The notes beneath the pieces are model-generated. The model did not search any database. It worked only from the letters and a program-made list of their open reading frames with translations, and had not been told where the DNA came from. A stretch of DNA of 64,000 nt from Aminomonas paucivorans DSM 12260 (GTDB lineage: Bacteria; Synergistota; Synergistia; Synergistales; Synergistaceae), in assembly GCF_000165795.1 (NCBI RefSeq), contig NZ_CM001022.1, forward strand, positions 2,451,812 through 2,515,811, in the 5' to 3' direction. Position numbers and translations under genes: made by a program. This document shows positions 1 through 8,903 of the stretch, one piece after another (within the stretch, counting starts at the first letter, position 1; each line of letters begins with the position of its first letter).

Positions 1-799
1 AAAGCCCCTCGGGACGGGCTACCATGATGACCACCAGCACGAGGCCGTAGATCAGCATGCGGTACTGGGAGATGGGGCGGAACAGCTCCGTCACCAGGGT
101 CAGGATGGCGGACCCCAGGAGACACCCGCTCATGGAGCCCAGGCCTCCGAACACCACCACCGCGGTCAGCTCCGTGGATTTTCCTCCATCGAACATGACG
201 GGCTGGATGAAGGACATGAACCCCGCCATGAGGGCTCCCGCCACACCGCAGTAGAACCCCGAGATGGCCAGGGAGAGCACCCGGTAGCGGGCGGTGTGGA
301 AGCCCAGGAGGGACGCGGCCAGGTAGTCGTCCCGGCAGGCCTTGAAGGCCCGGCCGAAGTTGCCGTTGATGAGCAGGAACATGGCGGCGGACAGGGCCAC
401 CAGAAAGCCCACCGCCACGGGCAGGGTGGTGAAGCCGTCGATGCCCGGATAGCCCCGGGCGCCCAGGGTGATGTCCCCCCCGTTCTCCAGGAGCAGGCGG
501 ATGGCCTCTCCCAGCCCCAGGGAGGCGATGGTGTAGTAGTCCCCCAGCAGGCGCAGGGTGGGCACCCCGATGACGAAGGACACCAGCATGGCTAAAAGGC
601 CCCCCAGAAGGATCGCCGGGAGCCAGTGGACCCCGTATTCCACCGTGAGGATGGCCGCCACATAGGCCCCCACGGCCATATACCCCGCATGTCCGAGGCT
701 GAAGATCCCCGTGAAGCCCGTGAGGAGGGAAATCCCCAGGGCGGCGATGCAGTTGATGCACAGCAGGATGACGATGCCCTGCCCGTATCCGTCCAACAT
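1..799 (-). CDS. livM: LivM-type branched-chain amino acid ABC permease (partial, 3' end outside window)
   Basis: Inner-membrane permease of a branched-chain amino acid type ABC importer, which would pair with the LivH-like permease encoded just upstream. Reading back from ATG 799, 266 residues are visible with no stop before the window edge. The block GFTGIFSLGHAGYMAVGAY at about residues 28-46 is the LivM signature, and several hydrophobic spans follow. A GGGGTGGG run just before the ATG serves as ribosome site, and the gene begins 11 nt after the livH stop. It is the last visible gene of a minus-strand operon that also encodes an aminotransferase and a threonine-synthase-like enzyme, so the imported substrate is probably catabolised by them. 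ATP-binding and binding-protein genes are not visible. The family call is firm; substrate identity is inference. Confidence 0.93.
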   Translation of the reverse strand, partial: MLDGYGQGIVILLCINCIAALGISLLTGFTGIFSLGHAGYMAVGAYVAAILTVEYGVHWLPAILLGGLLAMLVSFVIGVPTLRLLGDYYTIASLGLGEAIRLLLENGGDITLGARGYPGIDGFTTLPVAVGFLVALSAAMFLLINGNFGRAFKACRDDYLAASLLGFHTARYRVLSLAISGFYCGVAGALMAGFMSFIQPVMFDGGKSTELTAVVVFGGLGSMSGCLLGSAILTLVTELFRPISQYRMLIYGLVLVVIMVARPEGL

Positions 800-810
800 G
801 ATCCCACCCC

Positions 811-1695
811 CTAGACCTTCTCGTCCACGGACTTGCCGAAGAAACCCGTGGGGCGCACCAGCAGGGTGATGATCAGCATGGCGAAGACCACCAGGTCCCG
901 GAACTGGCTGGAGATGAACCCGGCGGTGAGCATCTCCGCCAGGCCCAGGATGAGGCTCCCCAGCACCGCCCCGGGGAGGGAGCCCAGGCCCCCGATCACC
1001 GCCGCCACGAAGGCCTTGGTGGTGATGGCCCCCAGCTGCGGGAAGAGGGTATAGCGCACGGAGAGGAAGATGCCCCCCACCGCCGCCAGAAGCCCTGCCA
1101 CGAAGAAGACGATGGAGATGAGGAGGTTCACGTTCACCCCCATGAGCCCGGCGGTGCGGAGGTTGTAGGACGCCGCCCGGATGGCCAGGCCCCACTTGGT
1201 CTTCACCAGGAAGAGCTGGAGCCCCACCAGGCAGACCACCGAGGTGACCAGGGAGAGGAGGTCGAAGGCGCTGGTGGTGGCCAGGCCGAAGAGGTTCACC
1301 GGGTTCGTGGGGATCACCGGAGGCAGGGCGCGGAAGCGGCCTCCCACGGTGACCACGAAGAGGTTCTCGATGACGATGCTGATGCCCATGGAGGCGATCA
1401 TCATGTACAGCGTCAGGGGGGTCCGCTCCCGGATGGGTTTGTACCCCAGGCGCTCCGTCAGCACCGCCGCGATGCCCGCCCCGATCAGGGCCACCCCTGC
1501 GGCGACCCAGATGTTTCCTCCTTGGAGGCGCAGGATGCCGTAGCACAGATACCCGCCGATGACCAGGAAGCCCCCGTGGGCGAAGTTGGAGAACAAAAGG
1601 ATGGAATAGACCAGGGAATACCCCACCGCGATGAGGGCATAGACCGAACCCAGGGACAACCCGTTGATGACCTGCTGGAAGAACATGCCGTTCAC
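811..1695 (-). CDS. livH: LivH-type branched-chain amino acid ABC permease
   Basis: Second permease subunit of the LivHM-type importer, 294 residues, an almost entirely hydrophobic inner-membrane protein. The N-terminus carries NGLSLGSVYALIAVGYSLVY (about residues 11-30) followed by FSNFAHGG, the LivH hallmark. I chose GTG 1695 because GGAGGAG lies about 10 nt upstream and the resulting N-terminus matches the family; the longer open frame upstream is Gly/Pro-rich noise that overlaps the previous gene. The start overlaps the stop of the preceding PLP-enzyme gene as GTGA, so the two are translationally coupled. An ATG three codons downstream is an alternative start. Substrate cannot be read from the sequence. 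Confidence 0.94.
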   Translation of the reverse strand: MNGMFFQQVINGLSLGSVYALIAVGYSLVYSILLFSNFAHGGFLVIGGYLCYGILRLQGGNIWVAAGVALIGAGIAAVLTERLGYKPIRERTPLTLYMMIASMGISIVIENLFVVTVGGRFRALPPVIPTNPVNLFGLATTSAFDLLSLVTSVVCLVGLQLFLVKTKWGLAIRAASYNLRTAGLMGVNVNLLISIVFFVAGLLAAVGGIFLSVRYTLFPQLGAITTKAFVAAVIGGLGSLPGAVLGSLILGLAEMLTAGFISSQFRDLVVFAMLIITLLVRPTGFFGKSVDEKV

Positions 1696-2957
1696 GAACG
1701 CACCCCCCTCTCCTCCGGCGACCCGCCCCCGCGGGGGGGCATCCGCCGTGCCGCCTCTTCCCGAAGCGCCTCGGGGACCCCGGCCCCCCGGGGGATCCGA
1801 AGGATCGACCGGTCCAGGTTCTCCAGGTCCTCCCACTCCCCCAGGACCTTCAGCCCCGTCCCCGTGGCCACCGCCACCGCCACATCCCCCTCCCGGACCA
1901 GTCCCTCCCTGCGGCAGCGCAGCAGCGCCGCCAGGGAGACCGCGCCGGTGGGTTCCACCAGCATGCCCTGTCGGGCCAGGAGGAGGGTGGCCGCAGCCAG
2001 CTCCGCCTCCTCCACCGCCACCGCCTCGCCCCCCGAAGCCTCCAGGGCCTGCCGGGCGATCTCCCCATCCGCGGGAAAGGGCACCGCGATGGTGAGCGCC
2101 AGGGTCCTGCCCGGACAGGGCTCCCGCCGGAGGGGTCGCCCCTCCCGCACCGCCCGCACGAAGGGAGCGCAGGCCGCCGCCTGGGCCGCCACGGGCCGGG
2201 GGACCCGGTCCGTCAGCCCCAGGTCCGCCAGGTCCCGGAAGCCCCGGCAGACCCCCGCGCAGACCCCGCCTCCCCCCAGGGGCACGGACACCCAGTCCGG
2301 GACGCGCCCCAGTTCCTCGAAGATCTCGTAGGCGATGGTCTTGTCCGCCTCCTCGTGGTAGGGGTTCAGGTGGATCGCCGTGGAACCGTCAGGGTAGCCC
2401 AGCTCCCGCCCCCAGGCCTCGCTGACCTCCAGGCAGTCGTTGATGTCCCCCTCCACCAGCACGATCCGGGCCCCGCAGGCCGCCGCCTGACGGCATCGGA
2501 ACGCCGGGGTGTCCCGGGGCATGAGCACCAGGCAGGGCAGTCCCGCCCGGGCCGCGTAGGCCGCCACGGCGGGGCCGTTGTTCCCGTCGCTGGCCACGAT
2601 CACCCCTCCCGCCCCGGTCTCCCGGGCCCGGGAGACCGTCACCGAGGCGGGACGGTCCTTGTAGGTCCCCGTGGGGTTCAGCCCCTCCCACTTCACCCAC
2701 AGCCTCCCCGGTCCGGAATCCTCCCGCAGGGGGACCAGGGGGGTGTCTCCCTCCCCCAGGGTCACCGGATCGGCCCCCTCCAGGGGAAGCCGGGGCCAAT
2801 AGCGCCACATCCGACGAAACCGGGAGTCCTTCAGGGGAAGGGCCGGGTCGAAGCGGGGGACGCCGTAGGAACCGCACCGGGGACACCGCCCCCAGGGGTT
2901 CTCCCGGGACAGGACCTCCCCGCAGGCAAAGCAGACCCGTCGGAAACGGACGCCCAT
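1692..2957 (-). CDS. Threonine-synthase-like PLP enzyme (fold type II)
   Basis: Pyridoxal-phosphate lyase/synthase of the threonine synthase branch, 421 residues. An N-terminal zinc-ribbon-like segment (CFAC near 9-12, CPRCG near 25-29) precedes the catalytic domain, as in many threonine synthases. NPTGTYKDRP near residue 93-102 holds the PLP lysine, SDGNNGPAVAAYAA is the phosphate/substrate loop, and a glycine-rich PLP phosphate loop (VPLGGGGVCAG) follows. True threonine synthases usually read NPTGSFKDR and sit beside hom/thrB; here the neighbours are an aminotransferase and an amino-acid importer, so a catabolic lyase or a related beta/gamma-replacement enzyme is equally possible. ATG 2957 starts 4 nt after the aminotransferase stop, and the 3' end overlaps livH by 4 nt. 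Confidence 0.85.
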   Translation of the reverse strand: MGVRFRRVCFACGEVLSRENPWGRCPRCGSYGVPRFDPALPLKDSRFRRMWRYWPRLPLEGADPVTLGEGDTPLVPLREDSGPGRLWVKWEGLNPTGTYKDRPASVTVSRARETGAGGVIVASDGNNGPAVAAYAARAGLPCLVLMPRDTPAFRCRQAAACGARIVLVEGDINDCLEVSEAWGRELGYPDGSTAIHLNPYHEEADKTIAYEIFEELGRVPDWVSVPLGGGGVCAGVCRGFRDLADLGLTDRVPRPVAAQAAACAPFVRAVREGRPLRREPCPGRTLALTIAVPFPADGEIARQALEASGGEAVAVEEAELAAATLLLARQGMLVEPTGAVSLAALLRCRREGLVREGDVAVAVATGTGLKVLGEWEDLENLDRSILRIPRGAGVPEALREEAARRMPPRGGGSPEERGVRS

Positions 2958-2961
2958 GGCC

Positions 2962-4110
2962 CTACCCCAGGATCCCCGCGAGGCGCCCCAGGGCCTCCCG
3001 GATGGTGTCCTCCGAGGCGGCGAAGCAGAGGCGCACGTACCCCTCCCCGTGAGGCCCGAAGCCGCTTCCCGGGACCACCACCACCCGTCCCCGGCGCAGC
3101 CAGTCCATGGCCACCTCCTGGGAGCTTCCCAGGACCTCCACGTTGGCGAAGGCGTAGAAGGCCCCCTCCGGGAGGATGCAGTGCACCCCGGGAAGGCGGT
3201 TCAGCCCCTCCACCAGCAGGTCCCGCCTGCGGCGATAGGCCTCCACCATGACCCGGGTGCAGTCCTGGGACCCCCGAAGGGCCTCCAGGGCGGCCCACTG
3301 GGCGCAGGCGGTGACGCAGGCGCTCATGCCCTCCTGGAGCTTCACCAGCTCCGTCACCACCTCCTCCGGGCCGTGGATGTACCCCACCCTCCAGCCCGTC
3401 ATGGAGTAGGTCTTGGAGAAGGAGTTCACCGTCAGCACCCTCTCCGCCATCCCGGGCAGGGAGGCCGGGCTCAGGTGCCGGGCTCCGTCGTAGAGGAACT
3501 TCTCATAGGGCTCGTCGGAGATCACCGTGAGATCGTGCCGGATCGCCAGATCCGCCACCTCTCGAAGCTCCTCCGGGGAGGTCACCGCCCCCGTGGGGTT
3601 CCCGGGGGAGTTGAGGAGGAGAAGCCGGGTGCGGGGGGTGATCCGGGGGGCGATGCGCTCCGCCCGGACGTGGAACCGTTCCGATTCCAGGAGGGGGTAG
3701 GGCACCGTCGTGCCTCCCGCCATGTGGACCTGGCCGTAGTAGTTGGGCCACCCCGGATCGGGGACCAGCACCTCGTCCCCCGGCTCCACCAGCCCCAGGA
3801 GGCTCAGCATGATGGCCTCGCAGGCCCCGGAGGTGACCACCAGGTTCCTCTCCGGATCGCAGGCCAGGCCGTTCTCCCGGGACAGCTTCTCCGCCAGGCC
3901 CCGGCGCAGCTCCGGGATGCCCGCGTTGGGGGTGTACTTCGTGCGCCCCTCGTCCAGGGCGCGTTTGCCCGCCTCCCGGATGTGCTCCGGGGTGGGGAAG
4001 TCGGGCTCCCCGATGCCCAGGCTCAGGGCGTCGGGGTACCCGGCGGCCAGGGAGAACATGGTGCGGATCTCCGAACGGGGGGCGGAAAGGCATTTGGCAC
4101 TGGGTCGCAT
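2962..4110 (-). CDS. Class I/II PLP-dependent aminotransferase
   Basis: Cytoplasmic fold-type-I aminotransferase of 382 residues, aspartate aminotransferase superfamily. Visible signatures are LGIGEPDFPTP near the N-terminus, KYTPNAGIPELR, the NSPGNPTGAV substrate/PLP loop, SDEPYEKFLYDG, and the Schiff-base lysine in NSFSKTYSMTGWRVGY. The start MRPSAKCLSAP at ATG 4110 is preceded by GGAAAGAGG about 9 nt away. An open frame continues upstream but has no ribosome site. First gene of an operon with the threonine-synthase-like enzyme and livHM, and downstream of iclR on the same strand. The amino acid it deaminates is unknown; context suggests the same compound as the LivHM importer brings in. 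Confidence 0.93.
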   Translation of the reverse strand: MRPSAKCLSAPRSEIRTMFSLAAGYPDALSLGIGEPDFPTPEHIREAGKRALDEGRTKYTPNAGIPELRRGLAEKLSRENGLACDPERNLVVTSGACEAIMLSLLGLVEPGDEVLVPDPGWPNYYGQVHMAGGTTVPYPLLESERFHVRAERIAPRITPRTRLLLLNSPGNPTGAVTSPEELREVADLAIRHDLTVISDEPYEKFLYDGARHLSPASLPGMAERVLTVNSFSKTYSMTGWRVGYIHGPEEVVTELVKLQEGMSACVTACAQWAALEALRGSQDCTRVMVEAYRRRRDLLVEGLNRLPGVHCILPEGAFYAFANVEVLGSSQEVAMDWLRRGRVVVVPGSGFGPHGEGYVRLCFAASEDTIREALGRLAGILG

Positions 4111-4378
4111 GTGGACACGCCTCTTTCCGAAGGGGATAGAAACCCGGAGCCGACGCAGCGCCCCCGGGCAGGGACCGCAGGTTCGCAAACCGCCCCCGGC
4201 GAGGGATCGCCCGGGGCAGGGGACCATCTGCAGGACGGACACCGCAGACTTGGAAGATGAGCCGCCTCTTCCCCCCTTCCTTCCCCCCGCCATCCCGGTG
4301 GAAGGGCAGACCACCAACAGCGCCCGCGGTTGGACCGCAGCGCCTCCGAAACGCCTGGAACCGATCAGGGAAACCTCG

Positions 4379-5143
4379 TCAGCCCCGGAAGCCGAAGTGT
4401 CGGGAGATCTGTCGCGCCACCCCTTGGATCAGCAGGCCGAACTCCCGGGCCCGCTCGTCCGGAAGGCGGTACTCCGGAGCGGTGACGCTCACCGCCCCCA
4501 CGGGGTAGCCCTCGGAGTTGCGGATCGCGGCGCCCACGCACCGGATCCCCTCCTCGTTCTCCTGGTTCTCCTCGGAGAAGCCCCGCTCCCGGGCGATCCG
4601 GACGATCTCCCGGAGTGACTCCGGGTCCGCACAGGTGTAGGGGGTGCGCCGCTCGAGGACCGTGCGCTCCAGGTAGTCCCGAAGCTCCTCCTCCGGCAGG
4701 CAGGACAGGATGGCCCGCCCCGCGGCGGTGGAGTACAGCACCGGGTTCACCCCGATCTCCGCGGACAGGCGCACCTTCTGGGGGCTCTCGATCCGGTGGA
4801 TGTAGTAGGCCGCCCGGTTGTCGTAGGAGAAGAGGTGGACGGTCTCGGAGGTCCGGCGGTTGAGTTCCTCGATGTAGGGCTTGGAGATGTGGATCAGGCT
4901 GGAGTGCTTGTTGAACCCCCCCGCCCAGAAGAGCACCTTCGGGCCGATCTGGTAGTTCCCCTTGGGATCCTTGATGACCAGGTCGTGCTCCACCAGGGTG
5001 GCCAGGAGGCGAAACGCCGTGGCCTTGGAAAGCTCCGTCTGCCGACCGATCTCGGAGACCCCCAGGGGTTCCTCAGCCCCCGCCAGGAGGGACAGGACCG
5101 CGATGCCCCTCTCCAGGACCCGAACCCCGCTCATTTCCGCCAT
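4379..5143 (-). CDS. IclR-family transcriptional regulator
   Basis: DNA-binding one-component regulator of 254 residues. Residues about 5-65 form the winged helix-turn-helix (VLERGIAVLSLLAGAEEPLGVSEIGRQTELSKATAFRLLATL). The remainder is the IclR effector-binding domain with the typical INPVLYSTAAGRAILSCLP-like and GIRCVGAAIRNSEGYPVGAVSVTAP blocks. ATG 5143 has GGGGGAG about 7 nt upstream. A good sigma70-type promoter and a 9-bp inverted repeat lie between it and position 5234, suggesting autoregulation. The aminotransferase/livHM operon begins 268 bp downstream on the same strand and is the likely target, though I found no second full copy of the palindrome in front of it. Confidence 0.95.
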   Translation of the reverse strand: MAEMSGVRVLERGIAVLSLLAGAEEPLGVSEIGRQTELSKATAFRLLATLVEHDLVIKDPKGNYQIGPKVLFWAGGFNKHSSLIHISKPYIEELNRRTSETVHLFSYDNRAAYYIHRIESPQKVRLSAEIGVNPVLYSTAAGRAILSCLPEEELRDYLERTVLERRTPYTCADPESLREIVRIARERGFSEENQENEEGIRCVGAAIRNSEGYPVGAVSVTAPEYRLPDERAREFGLLIQGVARQISRHFGFRG

Positions 5144-5163
5144 GCCGGCTCCCCCTTCGACGT

Positions 5164-5188
5164 CATCGTTTCATTCTAAGAAACGATG
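5164..5188. promoter_or_regulatory. Candidate IclR operator palindrome
   Basis: CATCGTTTC (5164-5172) and GAAACGATG (5180-5188) form a perfect 9-bp inverted repeat around a 7-bp AT-rich centre. It sits between the predicted iclR promoter and the iclR start. IclR/KdgR-type operators commonly have GTTTC/GAAAC arms, so autorepression is the simplest reading. A related half-site, CGTTTCATTA, recurs near 5313-5322. Confidence 0.6.
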
Positions 5189-5205
5189 ATCCTTCTAGCA
5201 AAACC

Positions 5206-5234
5206 ACAATAGGGGATTCTCCTCGGAAGGTCAA
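5206..5234 (-). promoter_or_regulatory. sigma70-type promoter of iclR
   Basis: On the minus strand TTGACC (5234-5229) is separated by exactly 17 bp from TATTGT (5211-5206). Transcription would start near 5199, leaving the operator palindrome in the short leader before ATG 5143. Confidence 0.65.
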
Positions 5235-5439
5235 GATTCCCCCACCTTCGCCGCCGCCCCGCCTCTTCCGGAAGGGGCCTTCCCCTCCGGCGGCGGAGCG
5301 TACTCCATGCTCGTTTCATTATGGGGCAGCGGGCCTCGGGGATTCAACGGGGAAAGGGGTTTTGCGGGAAACGGTCACCGACGGGGAGTGCGGGAAAAGA
5401 GGGAAACGGAGAAAAGGAATAGGGAGGAGCAAAGAACCC

Positions 5440-6666
5440 TCAGCGGCTCAGGAGGGAATCCGCCAGCAGGCCCAGCTGGAGGGCTAAGAGGTCGTCCGGG
5501 TCCTCCAGGTCCCGGTGGGTGATCTCCCGGATCTTCCGGAGCCGGTAGGCCAGGGTCTGACGGTGGATGAAGAGGACCTGGGCGGTGCGGTTCTTGTTTC
5601 GGTCCCGCAGGTAGGTCCGCAGGGTGAGGACGAGCTGGCTCCGGTTGGCCCGGTCGTATTCCGCCAGGGGACGGATCGTGCCGGAACAGAACCGTTGCAG
5701 TTCCCCCCGGTCGTTGGCCCCCCCGAGGAGGTGCAGCACCGCCACGTCCCGAAAGGAGGTGACGGGGCTGCGGAACTCCCGGTGACGGCTCAGGTCCAGG
5801 GCCACCTGGGCCTCCTCGTAGCTCTCCGCGATGCAGTCCAGGTCCTCCTTGGACTCCCCGATCCCCATGAGCAGGTCGAACTCCCGGTGCACCCGGCACA
5901 GGTGGGAAAGGGCCTCCAGAAAGGGACCCTTCTCCTCCCCCGGGGCGTGGAACAGCACCGTCAGGTGTCGGGGGCGGCGCCTCCAGTACATGGCGGCAAA
6001 GGGAAACGGCCGCCCCCGAAGGGTCTCCAGCAGCTCCCCCTCCAGGCGCTCCAGGTCCTCGGAGTTCCACGGCCGCTCCGGATCCGGGATCAGGCGGAGC
6101 ACCCCCACCCGGTAGGACAGGTCCGTGCGGAACCCCAGGGATTCCGCGCGGATGTAGAAGTTCCGGTAGCTGGTGTCCACGCTGCGGTCCAGCAGGTCGT
6201 CCAGGAGGTTGTCCATGAGGGGACGGGTCAGCCCCTCGCTGCTTCGGATGCGCAGGGCCAGGGTCCGCTCCTCCGGGTTCCTGGGGGCGAGCCCCAGGAT
6301 GTCGAAAAGGGTCTTGGTGATGCGGCTGAAGGAAAGACGCTTGGGGAGGCTCATCAGGGGAAGGGCGTGACGCTTTGCGGCGGCCACGAAGGAGGGGGGG
6401 ATCTCCTCGATGTAGTACCCCGTCTGGAGGGCCAGGCCCGCGATGCCCCGCCGTGCCAGCTCCGAGACGATGGCCTCCGCCGCCGACGGGTCGTCCCAGA
6501 GCCCGAAGCCCGTGGAGATGAGGAACTCCCCGGGCTGGAGCTGATGCAGGTCGTCCAGGATCTCCATGAGGTTCACCCAGGAGACCTCGTTGTCCAGGCG
6601 CTCCGTCCCCGCCACCACCTCGACCCCCTCGAAGGGGTCGAGCTTCAAGAGGTTGTCCAGACGCAC
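5440..6666 (-). CDS. PucR/CdaR-type transcriptional regulator
   Basis: Regulator of 408 residues with the PucR architecture. Residues about 1-120 match the purine-catabolism regulatory domain (FEGVEVVAGTERLDNEVSWVNLMEI, then GFGLWDD and GIAGLALQTGYYIEEIP). The C-terminal ~60 residues are the PucR helix-turn-helix (LRTYLRDRNKNRTAQVLFIHRQTLAYRLRKI). GTG 6666 follows GGAGG by about 6 nt. It lies alone between iclR and a chemoreceptor gene. The family usually senses a small metabolite and activates nearby catabolic or transport genes; here the adjacent candidates are the chemoreceptor and NhaC/kamA genes upstream and the amino-acid operon downstream. Target and ligand are not evident. Confidence 0.92.
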   Translation of the reverse strand: MRLDNLLKLDPFEGVEVVAGTERLDNEVSWVNLMEILDDLHQLQPGEFLISTGFGLWDDPSAAEAIVSELARRGIAGLALQTGYYIEEIPPSFVAAAKRHALPLMSLPKRLSFSRITKTLFDILGLAPRNPEERTLALRIRSSEGLTRPLMDNLLDDLLDRSVDTSYRNFYIRAESLGFRTDLSYRVGVLRLIPDPERPWNSEDLERLEGELLETLRGRPFPFAAMYWRRRPRHLTVLFHAPGEEKGPFLEALSHLCRVHREFDLLMGIGESKEDLDCIAESYEEAQVALDLSRHREFRSPVTSFRDVAVLHLLGGANDRGELQRFCSGTIRPLAEYDRANRSQLVLTLRTYLRDRNKNRTAQVLFIHRQTLAYRLRKIREITHRDLEDPDDLLALQLGLLADSLLSR

Positions 6667-6748
6667 CGTCCCACCTCCAGGGTCTCTTCGTCTCTTCCCG
6701 GTGTCCCCCGAAGTCTAAGGGAAGACGAGGCGGCCCGCATGAAAGGGA

Positions 6749-8821
6749 TCACGCCGCCCCGGCCTCTCCCGCCCTTTCCGCAAGCCCGGGAGGCCCCTCC
6801 TCCAAGGCAACCCGGGCCAGGAGGCCCCGAAGGCGGTTCGTCCCCTGGGCAAGGCGCCCAGAAACCTCCGCCACCTGCTCCGCCGCACCGGAGGTGGTCT
6901 CGGAGGAACTCCGGATGGCTCCGAGGGCTTCCCCCACCTCCCTGGTGGTCCGTTCCGCCTCCCGCACCGCGGAGGACAGTTCCCCGCTGGCCAGGGCCTG
7001 TTCCTGGGATGCCGAGGCCAGTTCCCCCATGACCTGATCCAGCCGACGGATCCGCCCCATGGCCTGCCCGAGGCGCTCCTGGGCCTCCCTCGCCCGGGCG
7101 AGGGTTCCCTCGAGCGCCTGCTCCGACTCCTGGGAGGACTCCAGGGACCCTCGGGTCTTGGCCTGAAGGGTGGCGATGCGGACCTCCACCTCCCGGGCCG
7201 CCCGGCTGGACTCCTCCGCCAGCTTGCGCACCTCCTCCGCCACCACGGCGAAGCCCCGTCCCGCCTCCCCCGCCCGGGCCGCCTCGATGGCGGCGTTCAA
7301 GGCCAGCAGGTTCGTCTGGTCGGCGATGCCCTGGATGGTGGATACGAAGCCGGAAATGGAGGACACGGAATCCGCCACCTCCCGGATCCTCTCCGCCGAG
7401 GCTCCGGCCTGCCCCCCGATGCGGAGCACCTCCTGGACCACGTGGTCCATCTGCCCCTCCACGTCCTCCGACAGCTCCACCGTCCGGGCCGCCTCCTCGG
7501 ATCCCGTTCCCGCCGCAGCGGCGGCGGCAAGGGCGGCCTGCTCCATCTCCTCGGTCTTCTCGCGGGTGTTTCGGAAGATCTCCCCGTGGGCATCGCTCAG
7601 GGCTGCCACCCGGTCCACGGAGGCCCGGGCCTCCTCCATGGAGGCCAAAGACTCCTGGGACAGCCCCGAAAGGGATTCCGCCCAGTCGGCGCTGCACCGG
7701 ACATCCTCCCGGATCTGGACCAGGATGTCCCTCATGGCCTCGTGGAACCGGCCCAGGGAACCCGCCATGGCCCCCACCTCCGACGCATCCCGCCCCCACC
7801 GGTCCAGGACGTCGCTTCGGGTCAGGTCCAGATCCCCCAGCCTCTTGAGGGATCGGGAGATGGCCTCCACGGGCCGGAGGATGCTCCTTCCCAGGAGAGC
7901 CAGGAGGACCAGCATCACCCCCAGGGTCACGCCTCCCGCCAGAAGCTGCCGCAGGGCCAGGGAGTTCACCAGCCCCGCCAGAAGGGACTGAGGCAACACC
8001 AGGGCCAGCACGGGGCCGTAGGCGCTGGGAGCGAAGAAGACCCGCCGTCCTTCCCCCAAAGCCTCGTAGTCCCCGAACCCCGTCTCCCGGGCCACCATGC
8101 GCCGTCCCACCCCCTGGGCCAACGCCTCCGGGATGACCTTGCTGGGGCGGAGGACATTCTCCTTCAGGACCAGCTCCTTGCGGGGATGGGCCAGCACGAC
8201 CCCCTTGGGCCCCACCAAAAAACCGTACCCTCCTCCCAGAAGGCGTTGCCCCGTCACCAGCCGGGAGAGGGTCTCCAGGTTCACGTCGATGGCCGCCACC
8301 CCCAGAAGCGCCCCCTTTTCGGTGCGCACGGGGGTCGCCAGGCTCACCACCAGGGTCTTGGACTCCCCGTCCACGTAGGGCTCCGTGAGGATCGGCCTTC
8401 CCGCCTCCACCGCCTCCCGGTACCAGCTCCGCCTGCGGGCGTCGTAGTCCCCCGGCTCCTTCCATCCCGTCCCGTCGGCGAAGCTGCCGTCCCGTTCCAG
8501 GCCCATGTAGACGCAGATCACCCCCAGGTCCTTGTTGGCCTGGTAGAGTCGCGTCATGAGGGGTTCCAGGTCGTCGTCCCCCACCGCGCCCCGGGCCTCC
8601 AGAAGCTCCAGGGCCCCCTCCCGGGCGCACCGCACCACCGCCTCCAGCTTGCCGAAGTACTGGTCCATCTCCCGGGCGCCGTTCTCCGCCGTGGCCAGCC
8701 CCACCGTGTCGGCCTGCCGGCTCAGGACGTTCCGTCCCTGGAGGTACACCGTCCCCGCCATGAGGGCCAGGAGGCAGGCCAGACCCGCCCCCAGAAGGCC
8801 CAGTTTCGCCTTGATGGTCAA
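6749..8821 (-). CDS. Methyl-accepting chemotaxis protein with periplasmic dCache domain
   Basis: Transmembrane chemoreceptor of 690 residues. Membrane helix 1 spans about residues 8-26; a dCache-type sensor follows to about 280, then membrane helix 2 ([19 protein letters not shown]), a HAMP linker and a cytoplasmic coiled coil. The hairpin tip has the canonical [21 protein letters not shown] sequence, with [13 protein letters not shown] after it. In the sensor, [13 protein letters not shown] followed by [13 protein letters not shown] resembles the amino-acid-binding dCache motif (Y, R, W-Y, Y, D), so an amino-acid attractant is likely. The start is TTG 8821 with GGAGGAGAGAGG directly upstream. 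No CheW-binding pentapeptide for CheR is evident at the C-terminus. Confidence 0.93.
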   Translation of the reverse strand: MTIKAKLGLLGAGLACLLALMAGTVYLQGRNVLSRQADTVGLATAENGAREMDQYFGKLEAVVRCAREGALELLEARGAVGDDDLEPLMTRLYQANKDLGVICVYMGLERDGSFADGTGWKEPGDYDARRRSWYREAVEAGRPILTEPYVDGESKTLVVSLATPVRTEKGALLGVAAIDVNLETLSRLVTGQRLLGGGYGFLVGPKGVVLAHPRKELVLKENVLRPSKVIPEALAQGVGRRMVARETGFGDYEALGEGRRVFFAPSAYGPVLALVLPQSLLAGLVNSLALRQLLAGGVTLGVMLVLLALLGRSILRPVEAISRSLKRLGDLDLTRSDVLDRWGRDASEVGAMAGSLGRFHEAMRDILVQIREDVRCSADWAESLSGLSQESLASMEEARASVDRVAALSDAHGEIFRNTREKTEEMEQAALAAAAAAGTGSEEAARTVELSEDVEGQMDHVVQEVLRIGGQAGASAERIREVADSVSSISGFVSTIQGIADQTNLLALNAAIEAARAGEAGRGFAVVAEEVRKLAEESSRAAREVEVRIATLQAKTRGSLESSQESEQALEGTLARAREAQERLGQAMGRIRRLDQVMGELASASQEQALASGELSSAVREAERTTREVGEALGAIRSSSETTSGAAEQVAEVSGRLAQGTNRLRGLLARVALEEGPPGLAERAGEAGAA

Positions 8822-8903
8822 CCTCTCTCCTCCCTTCCCCCGTTTCCCCGATCCCCCGGGGGCGCGGGAGGACGGTCGCCCCCTCGCGCCCCGAAGAAAC
8901 CCT

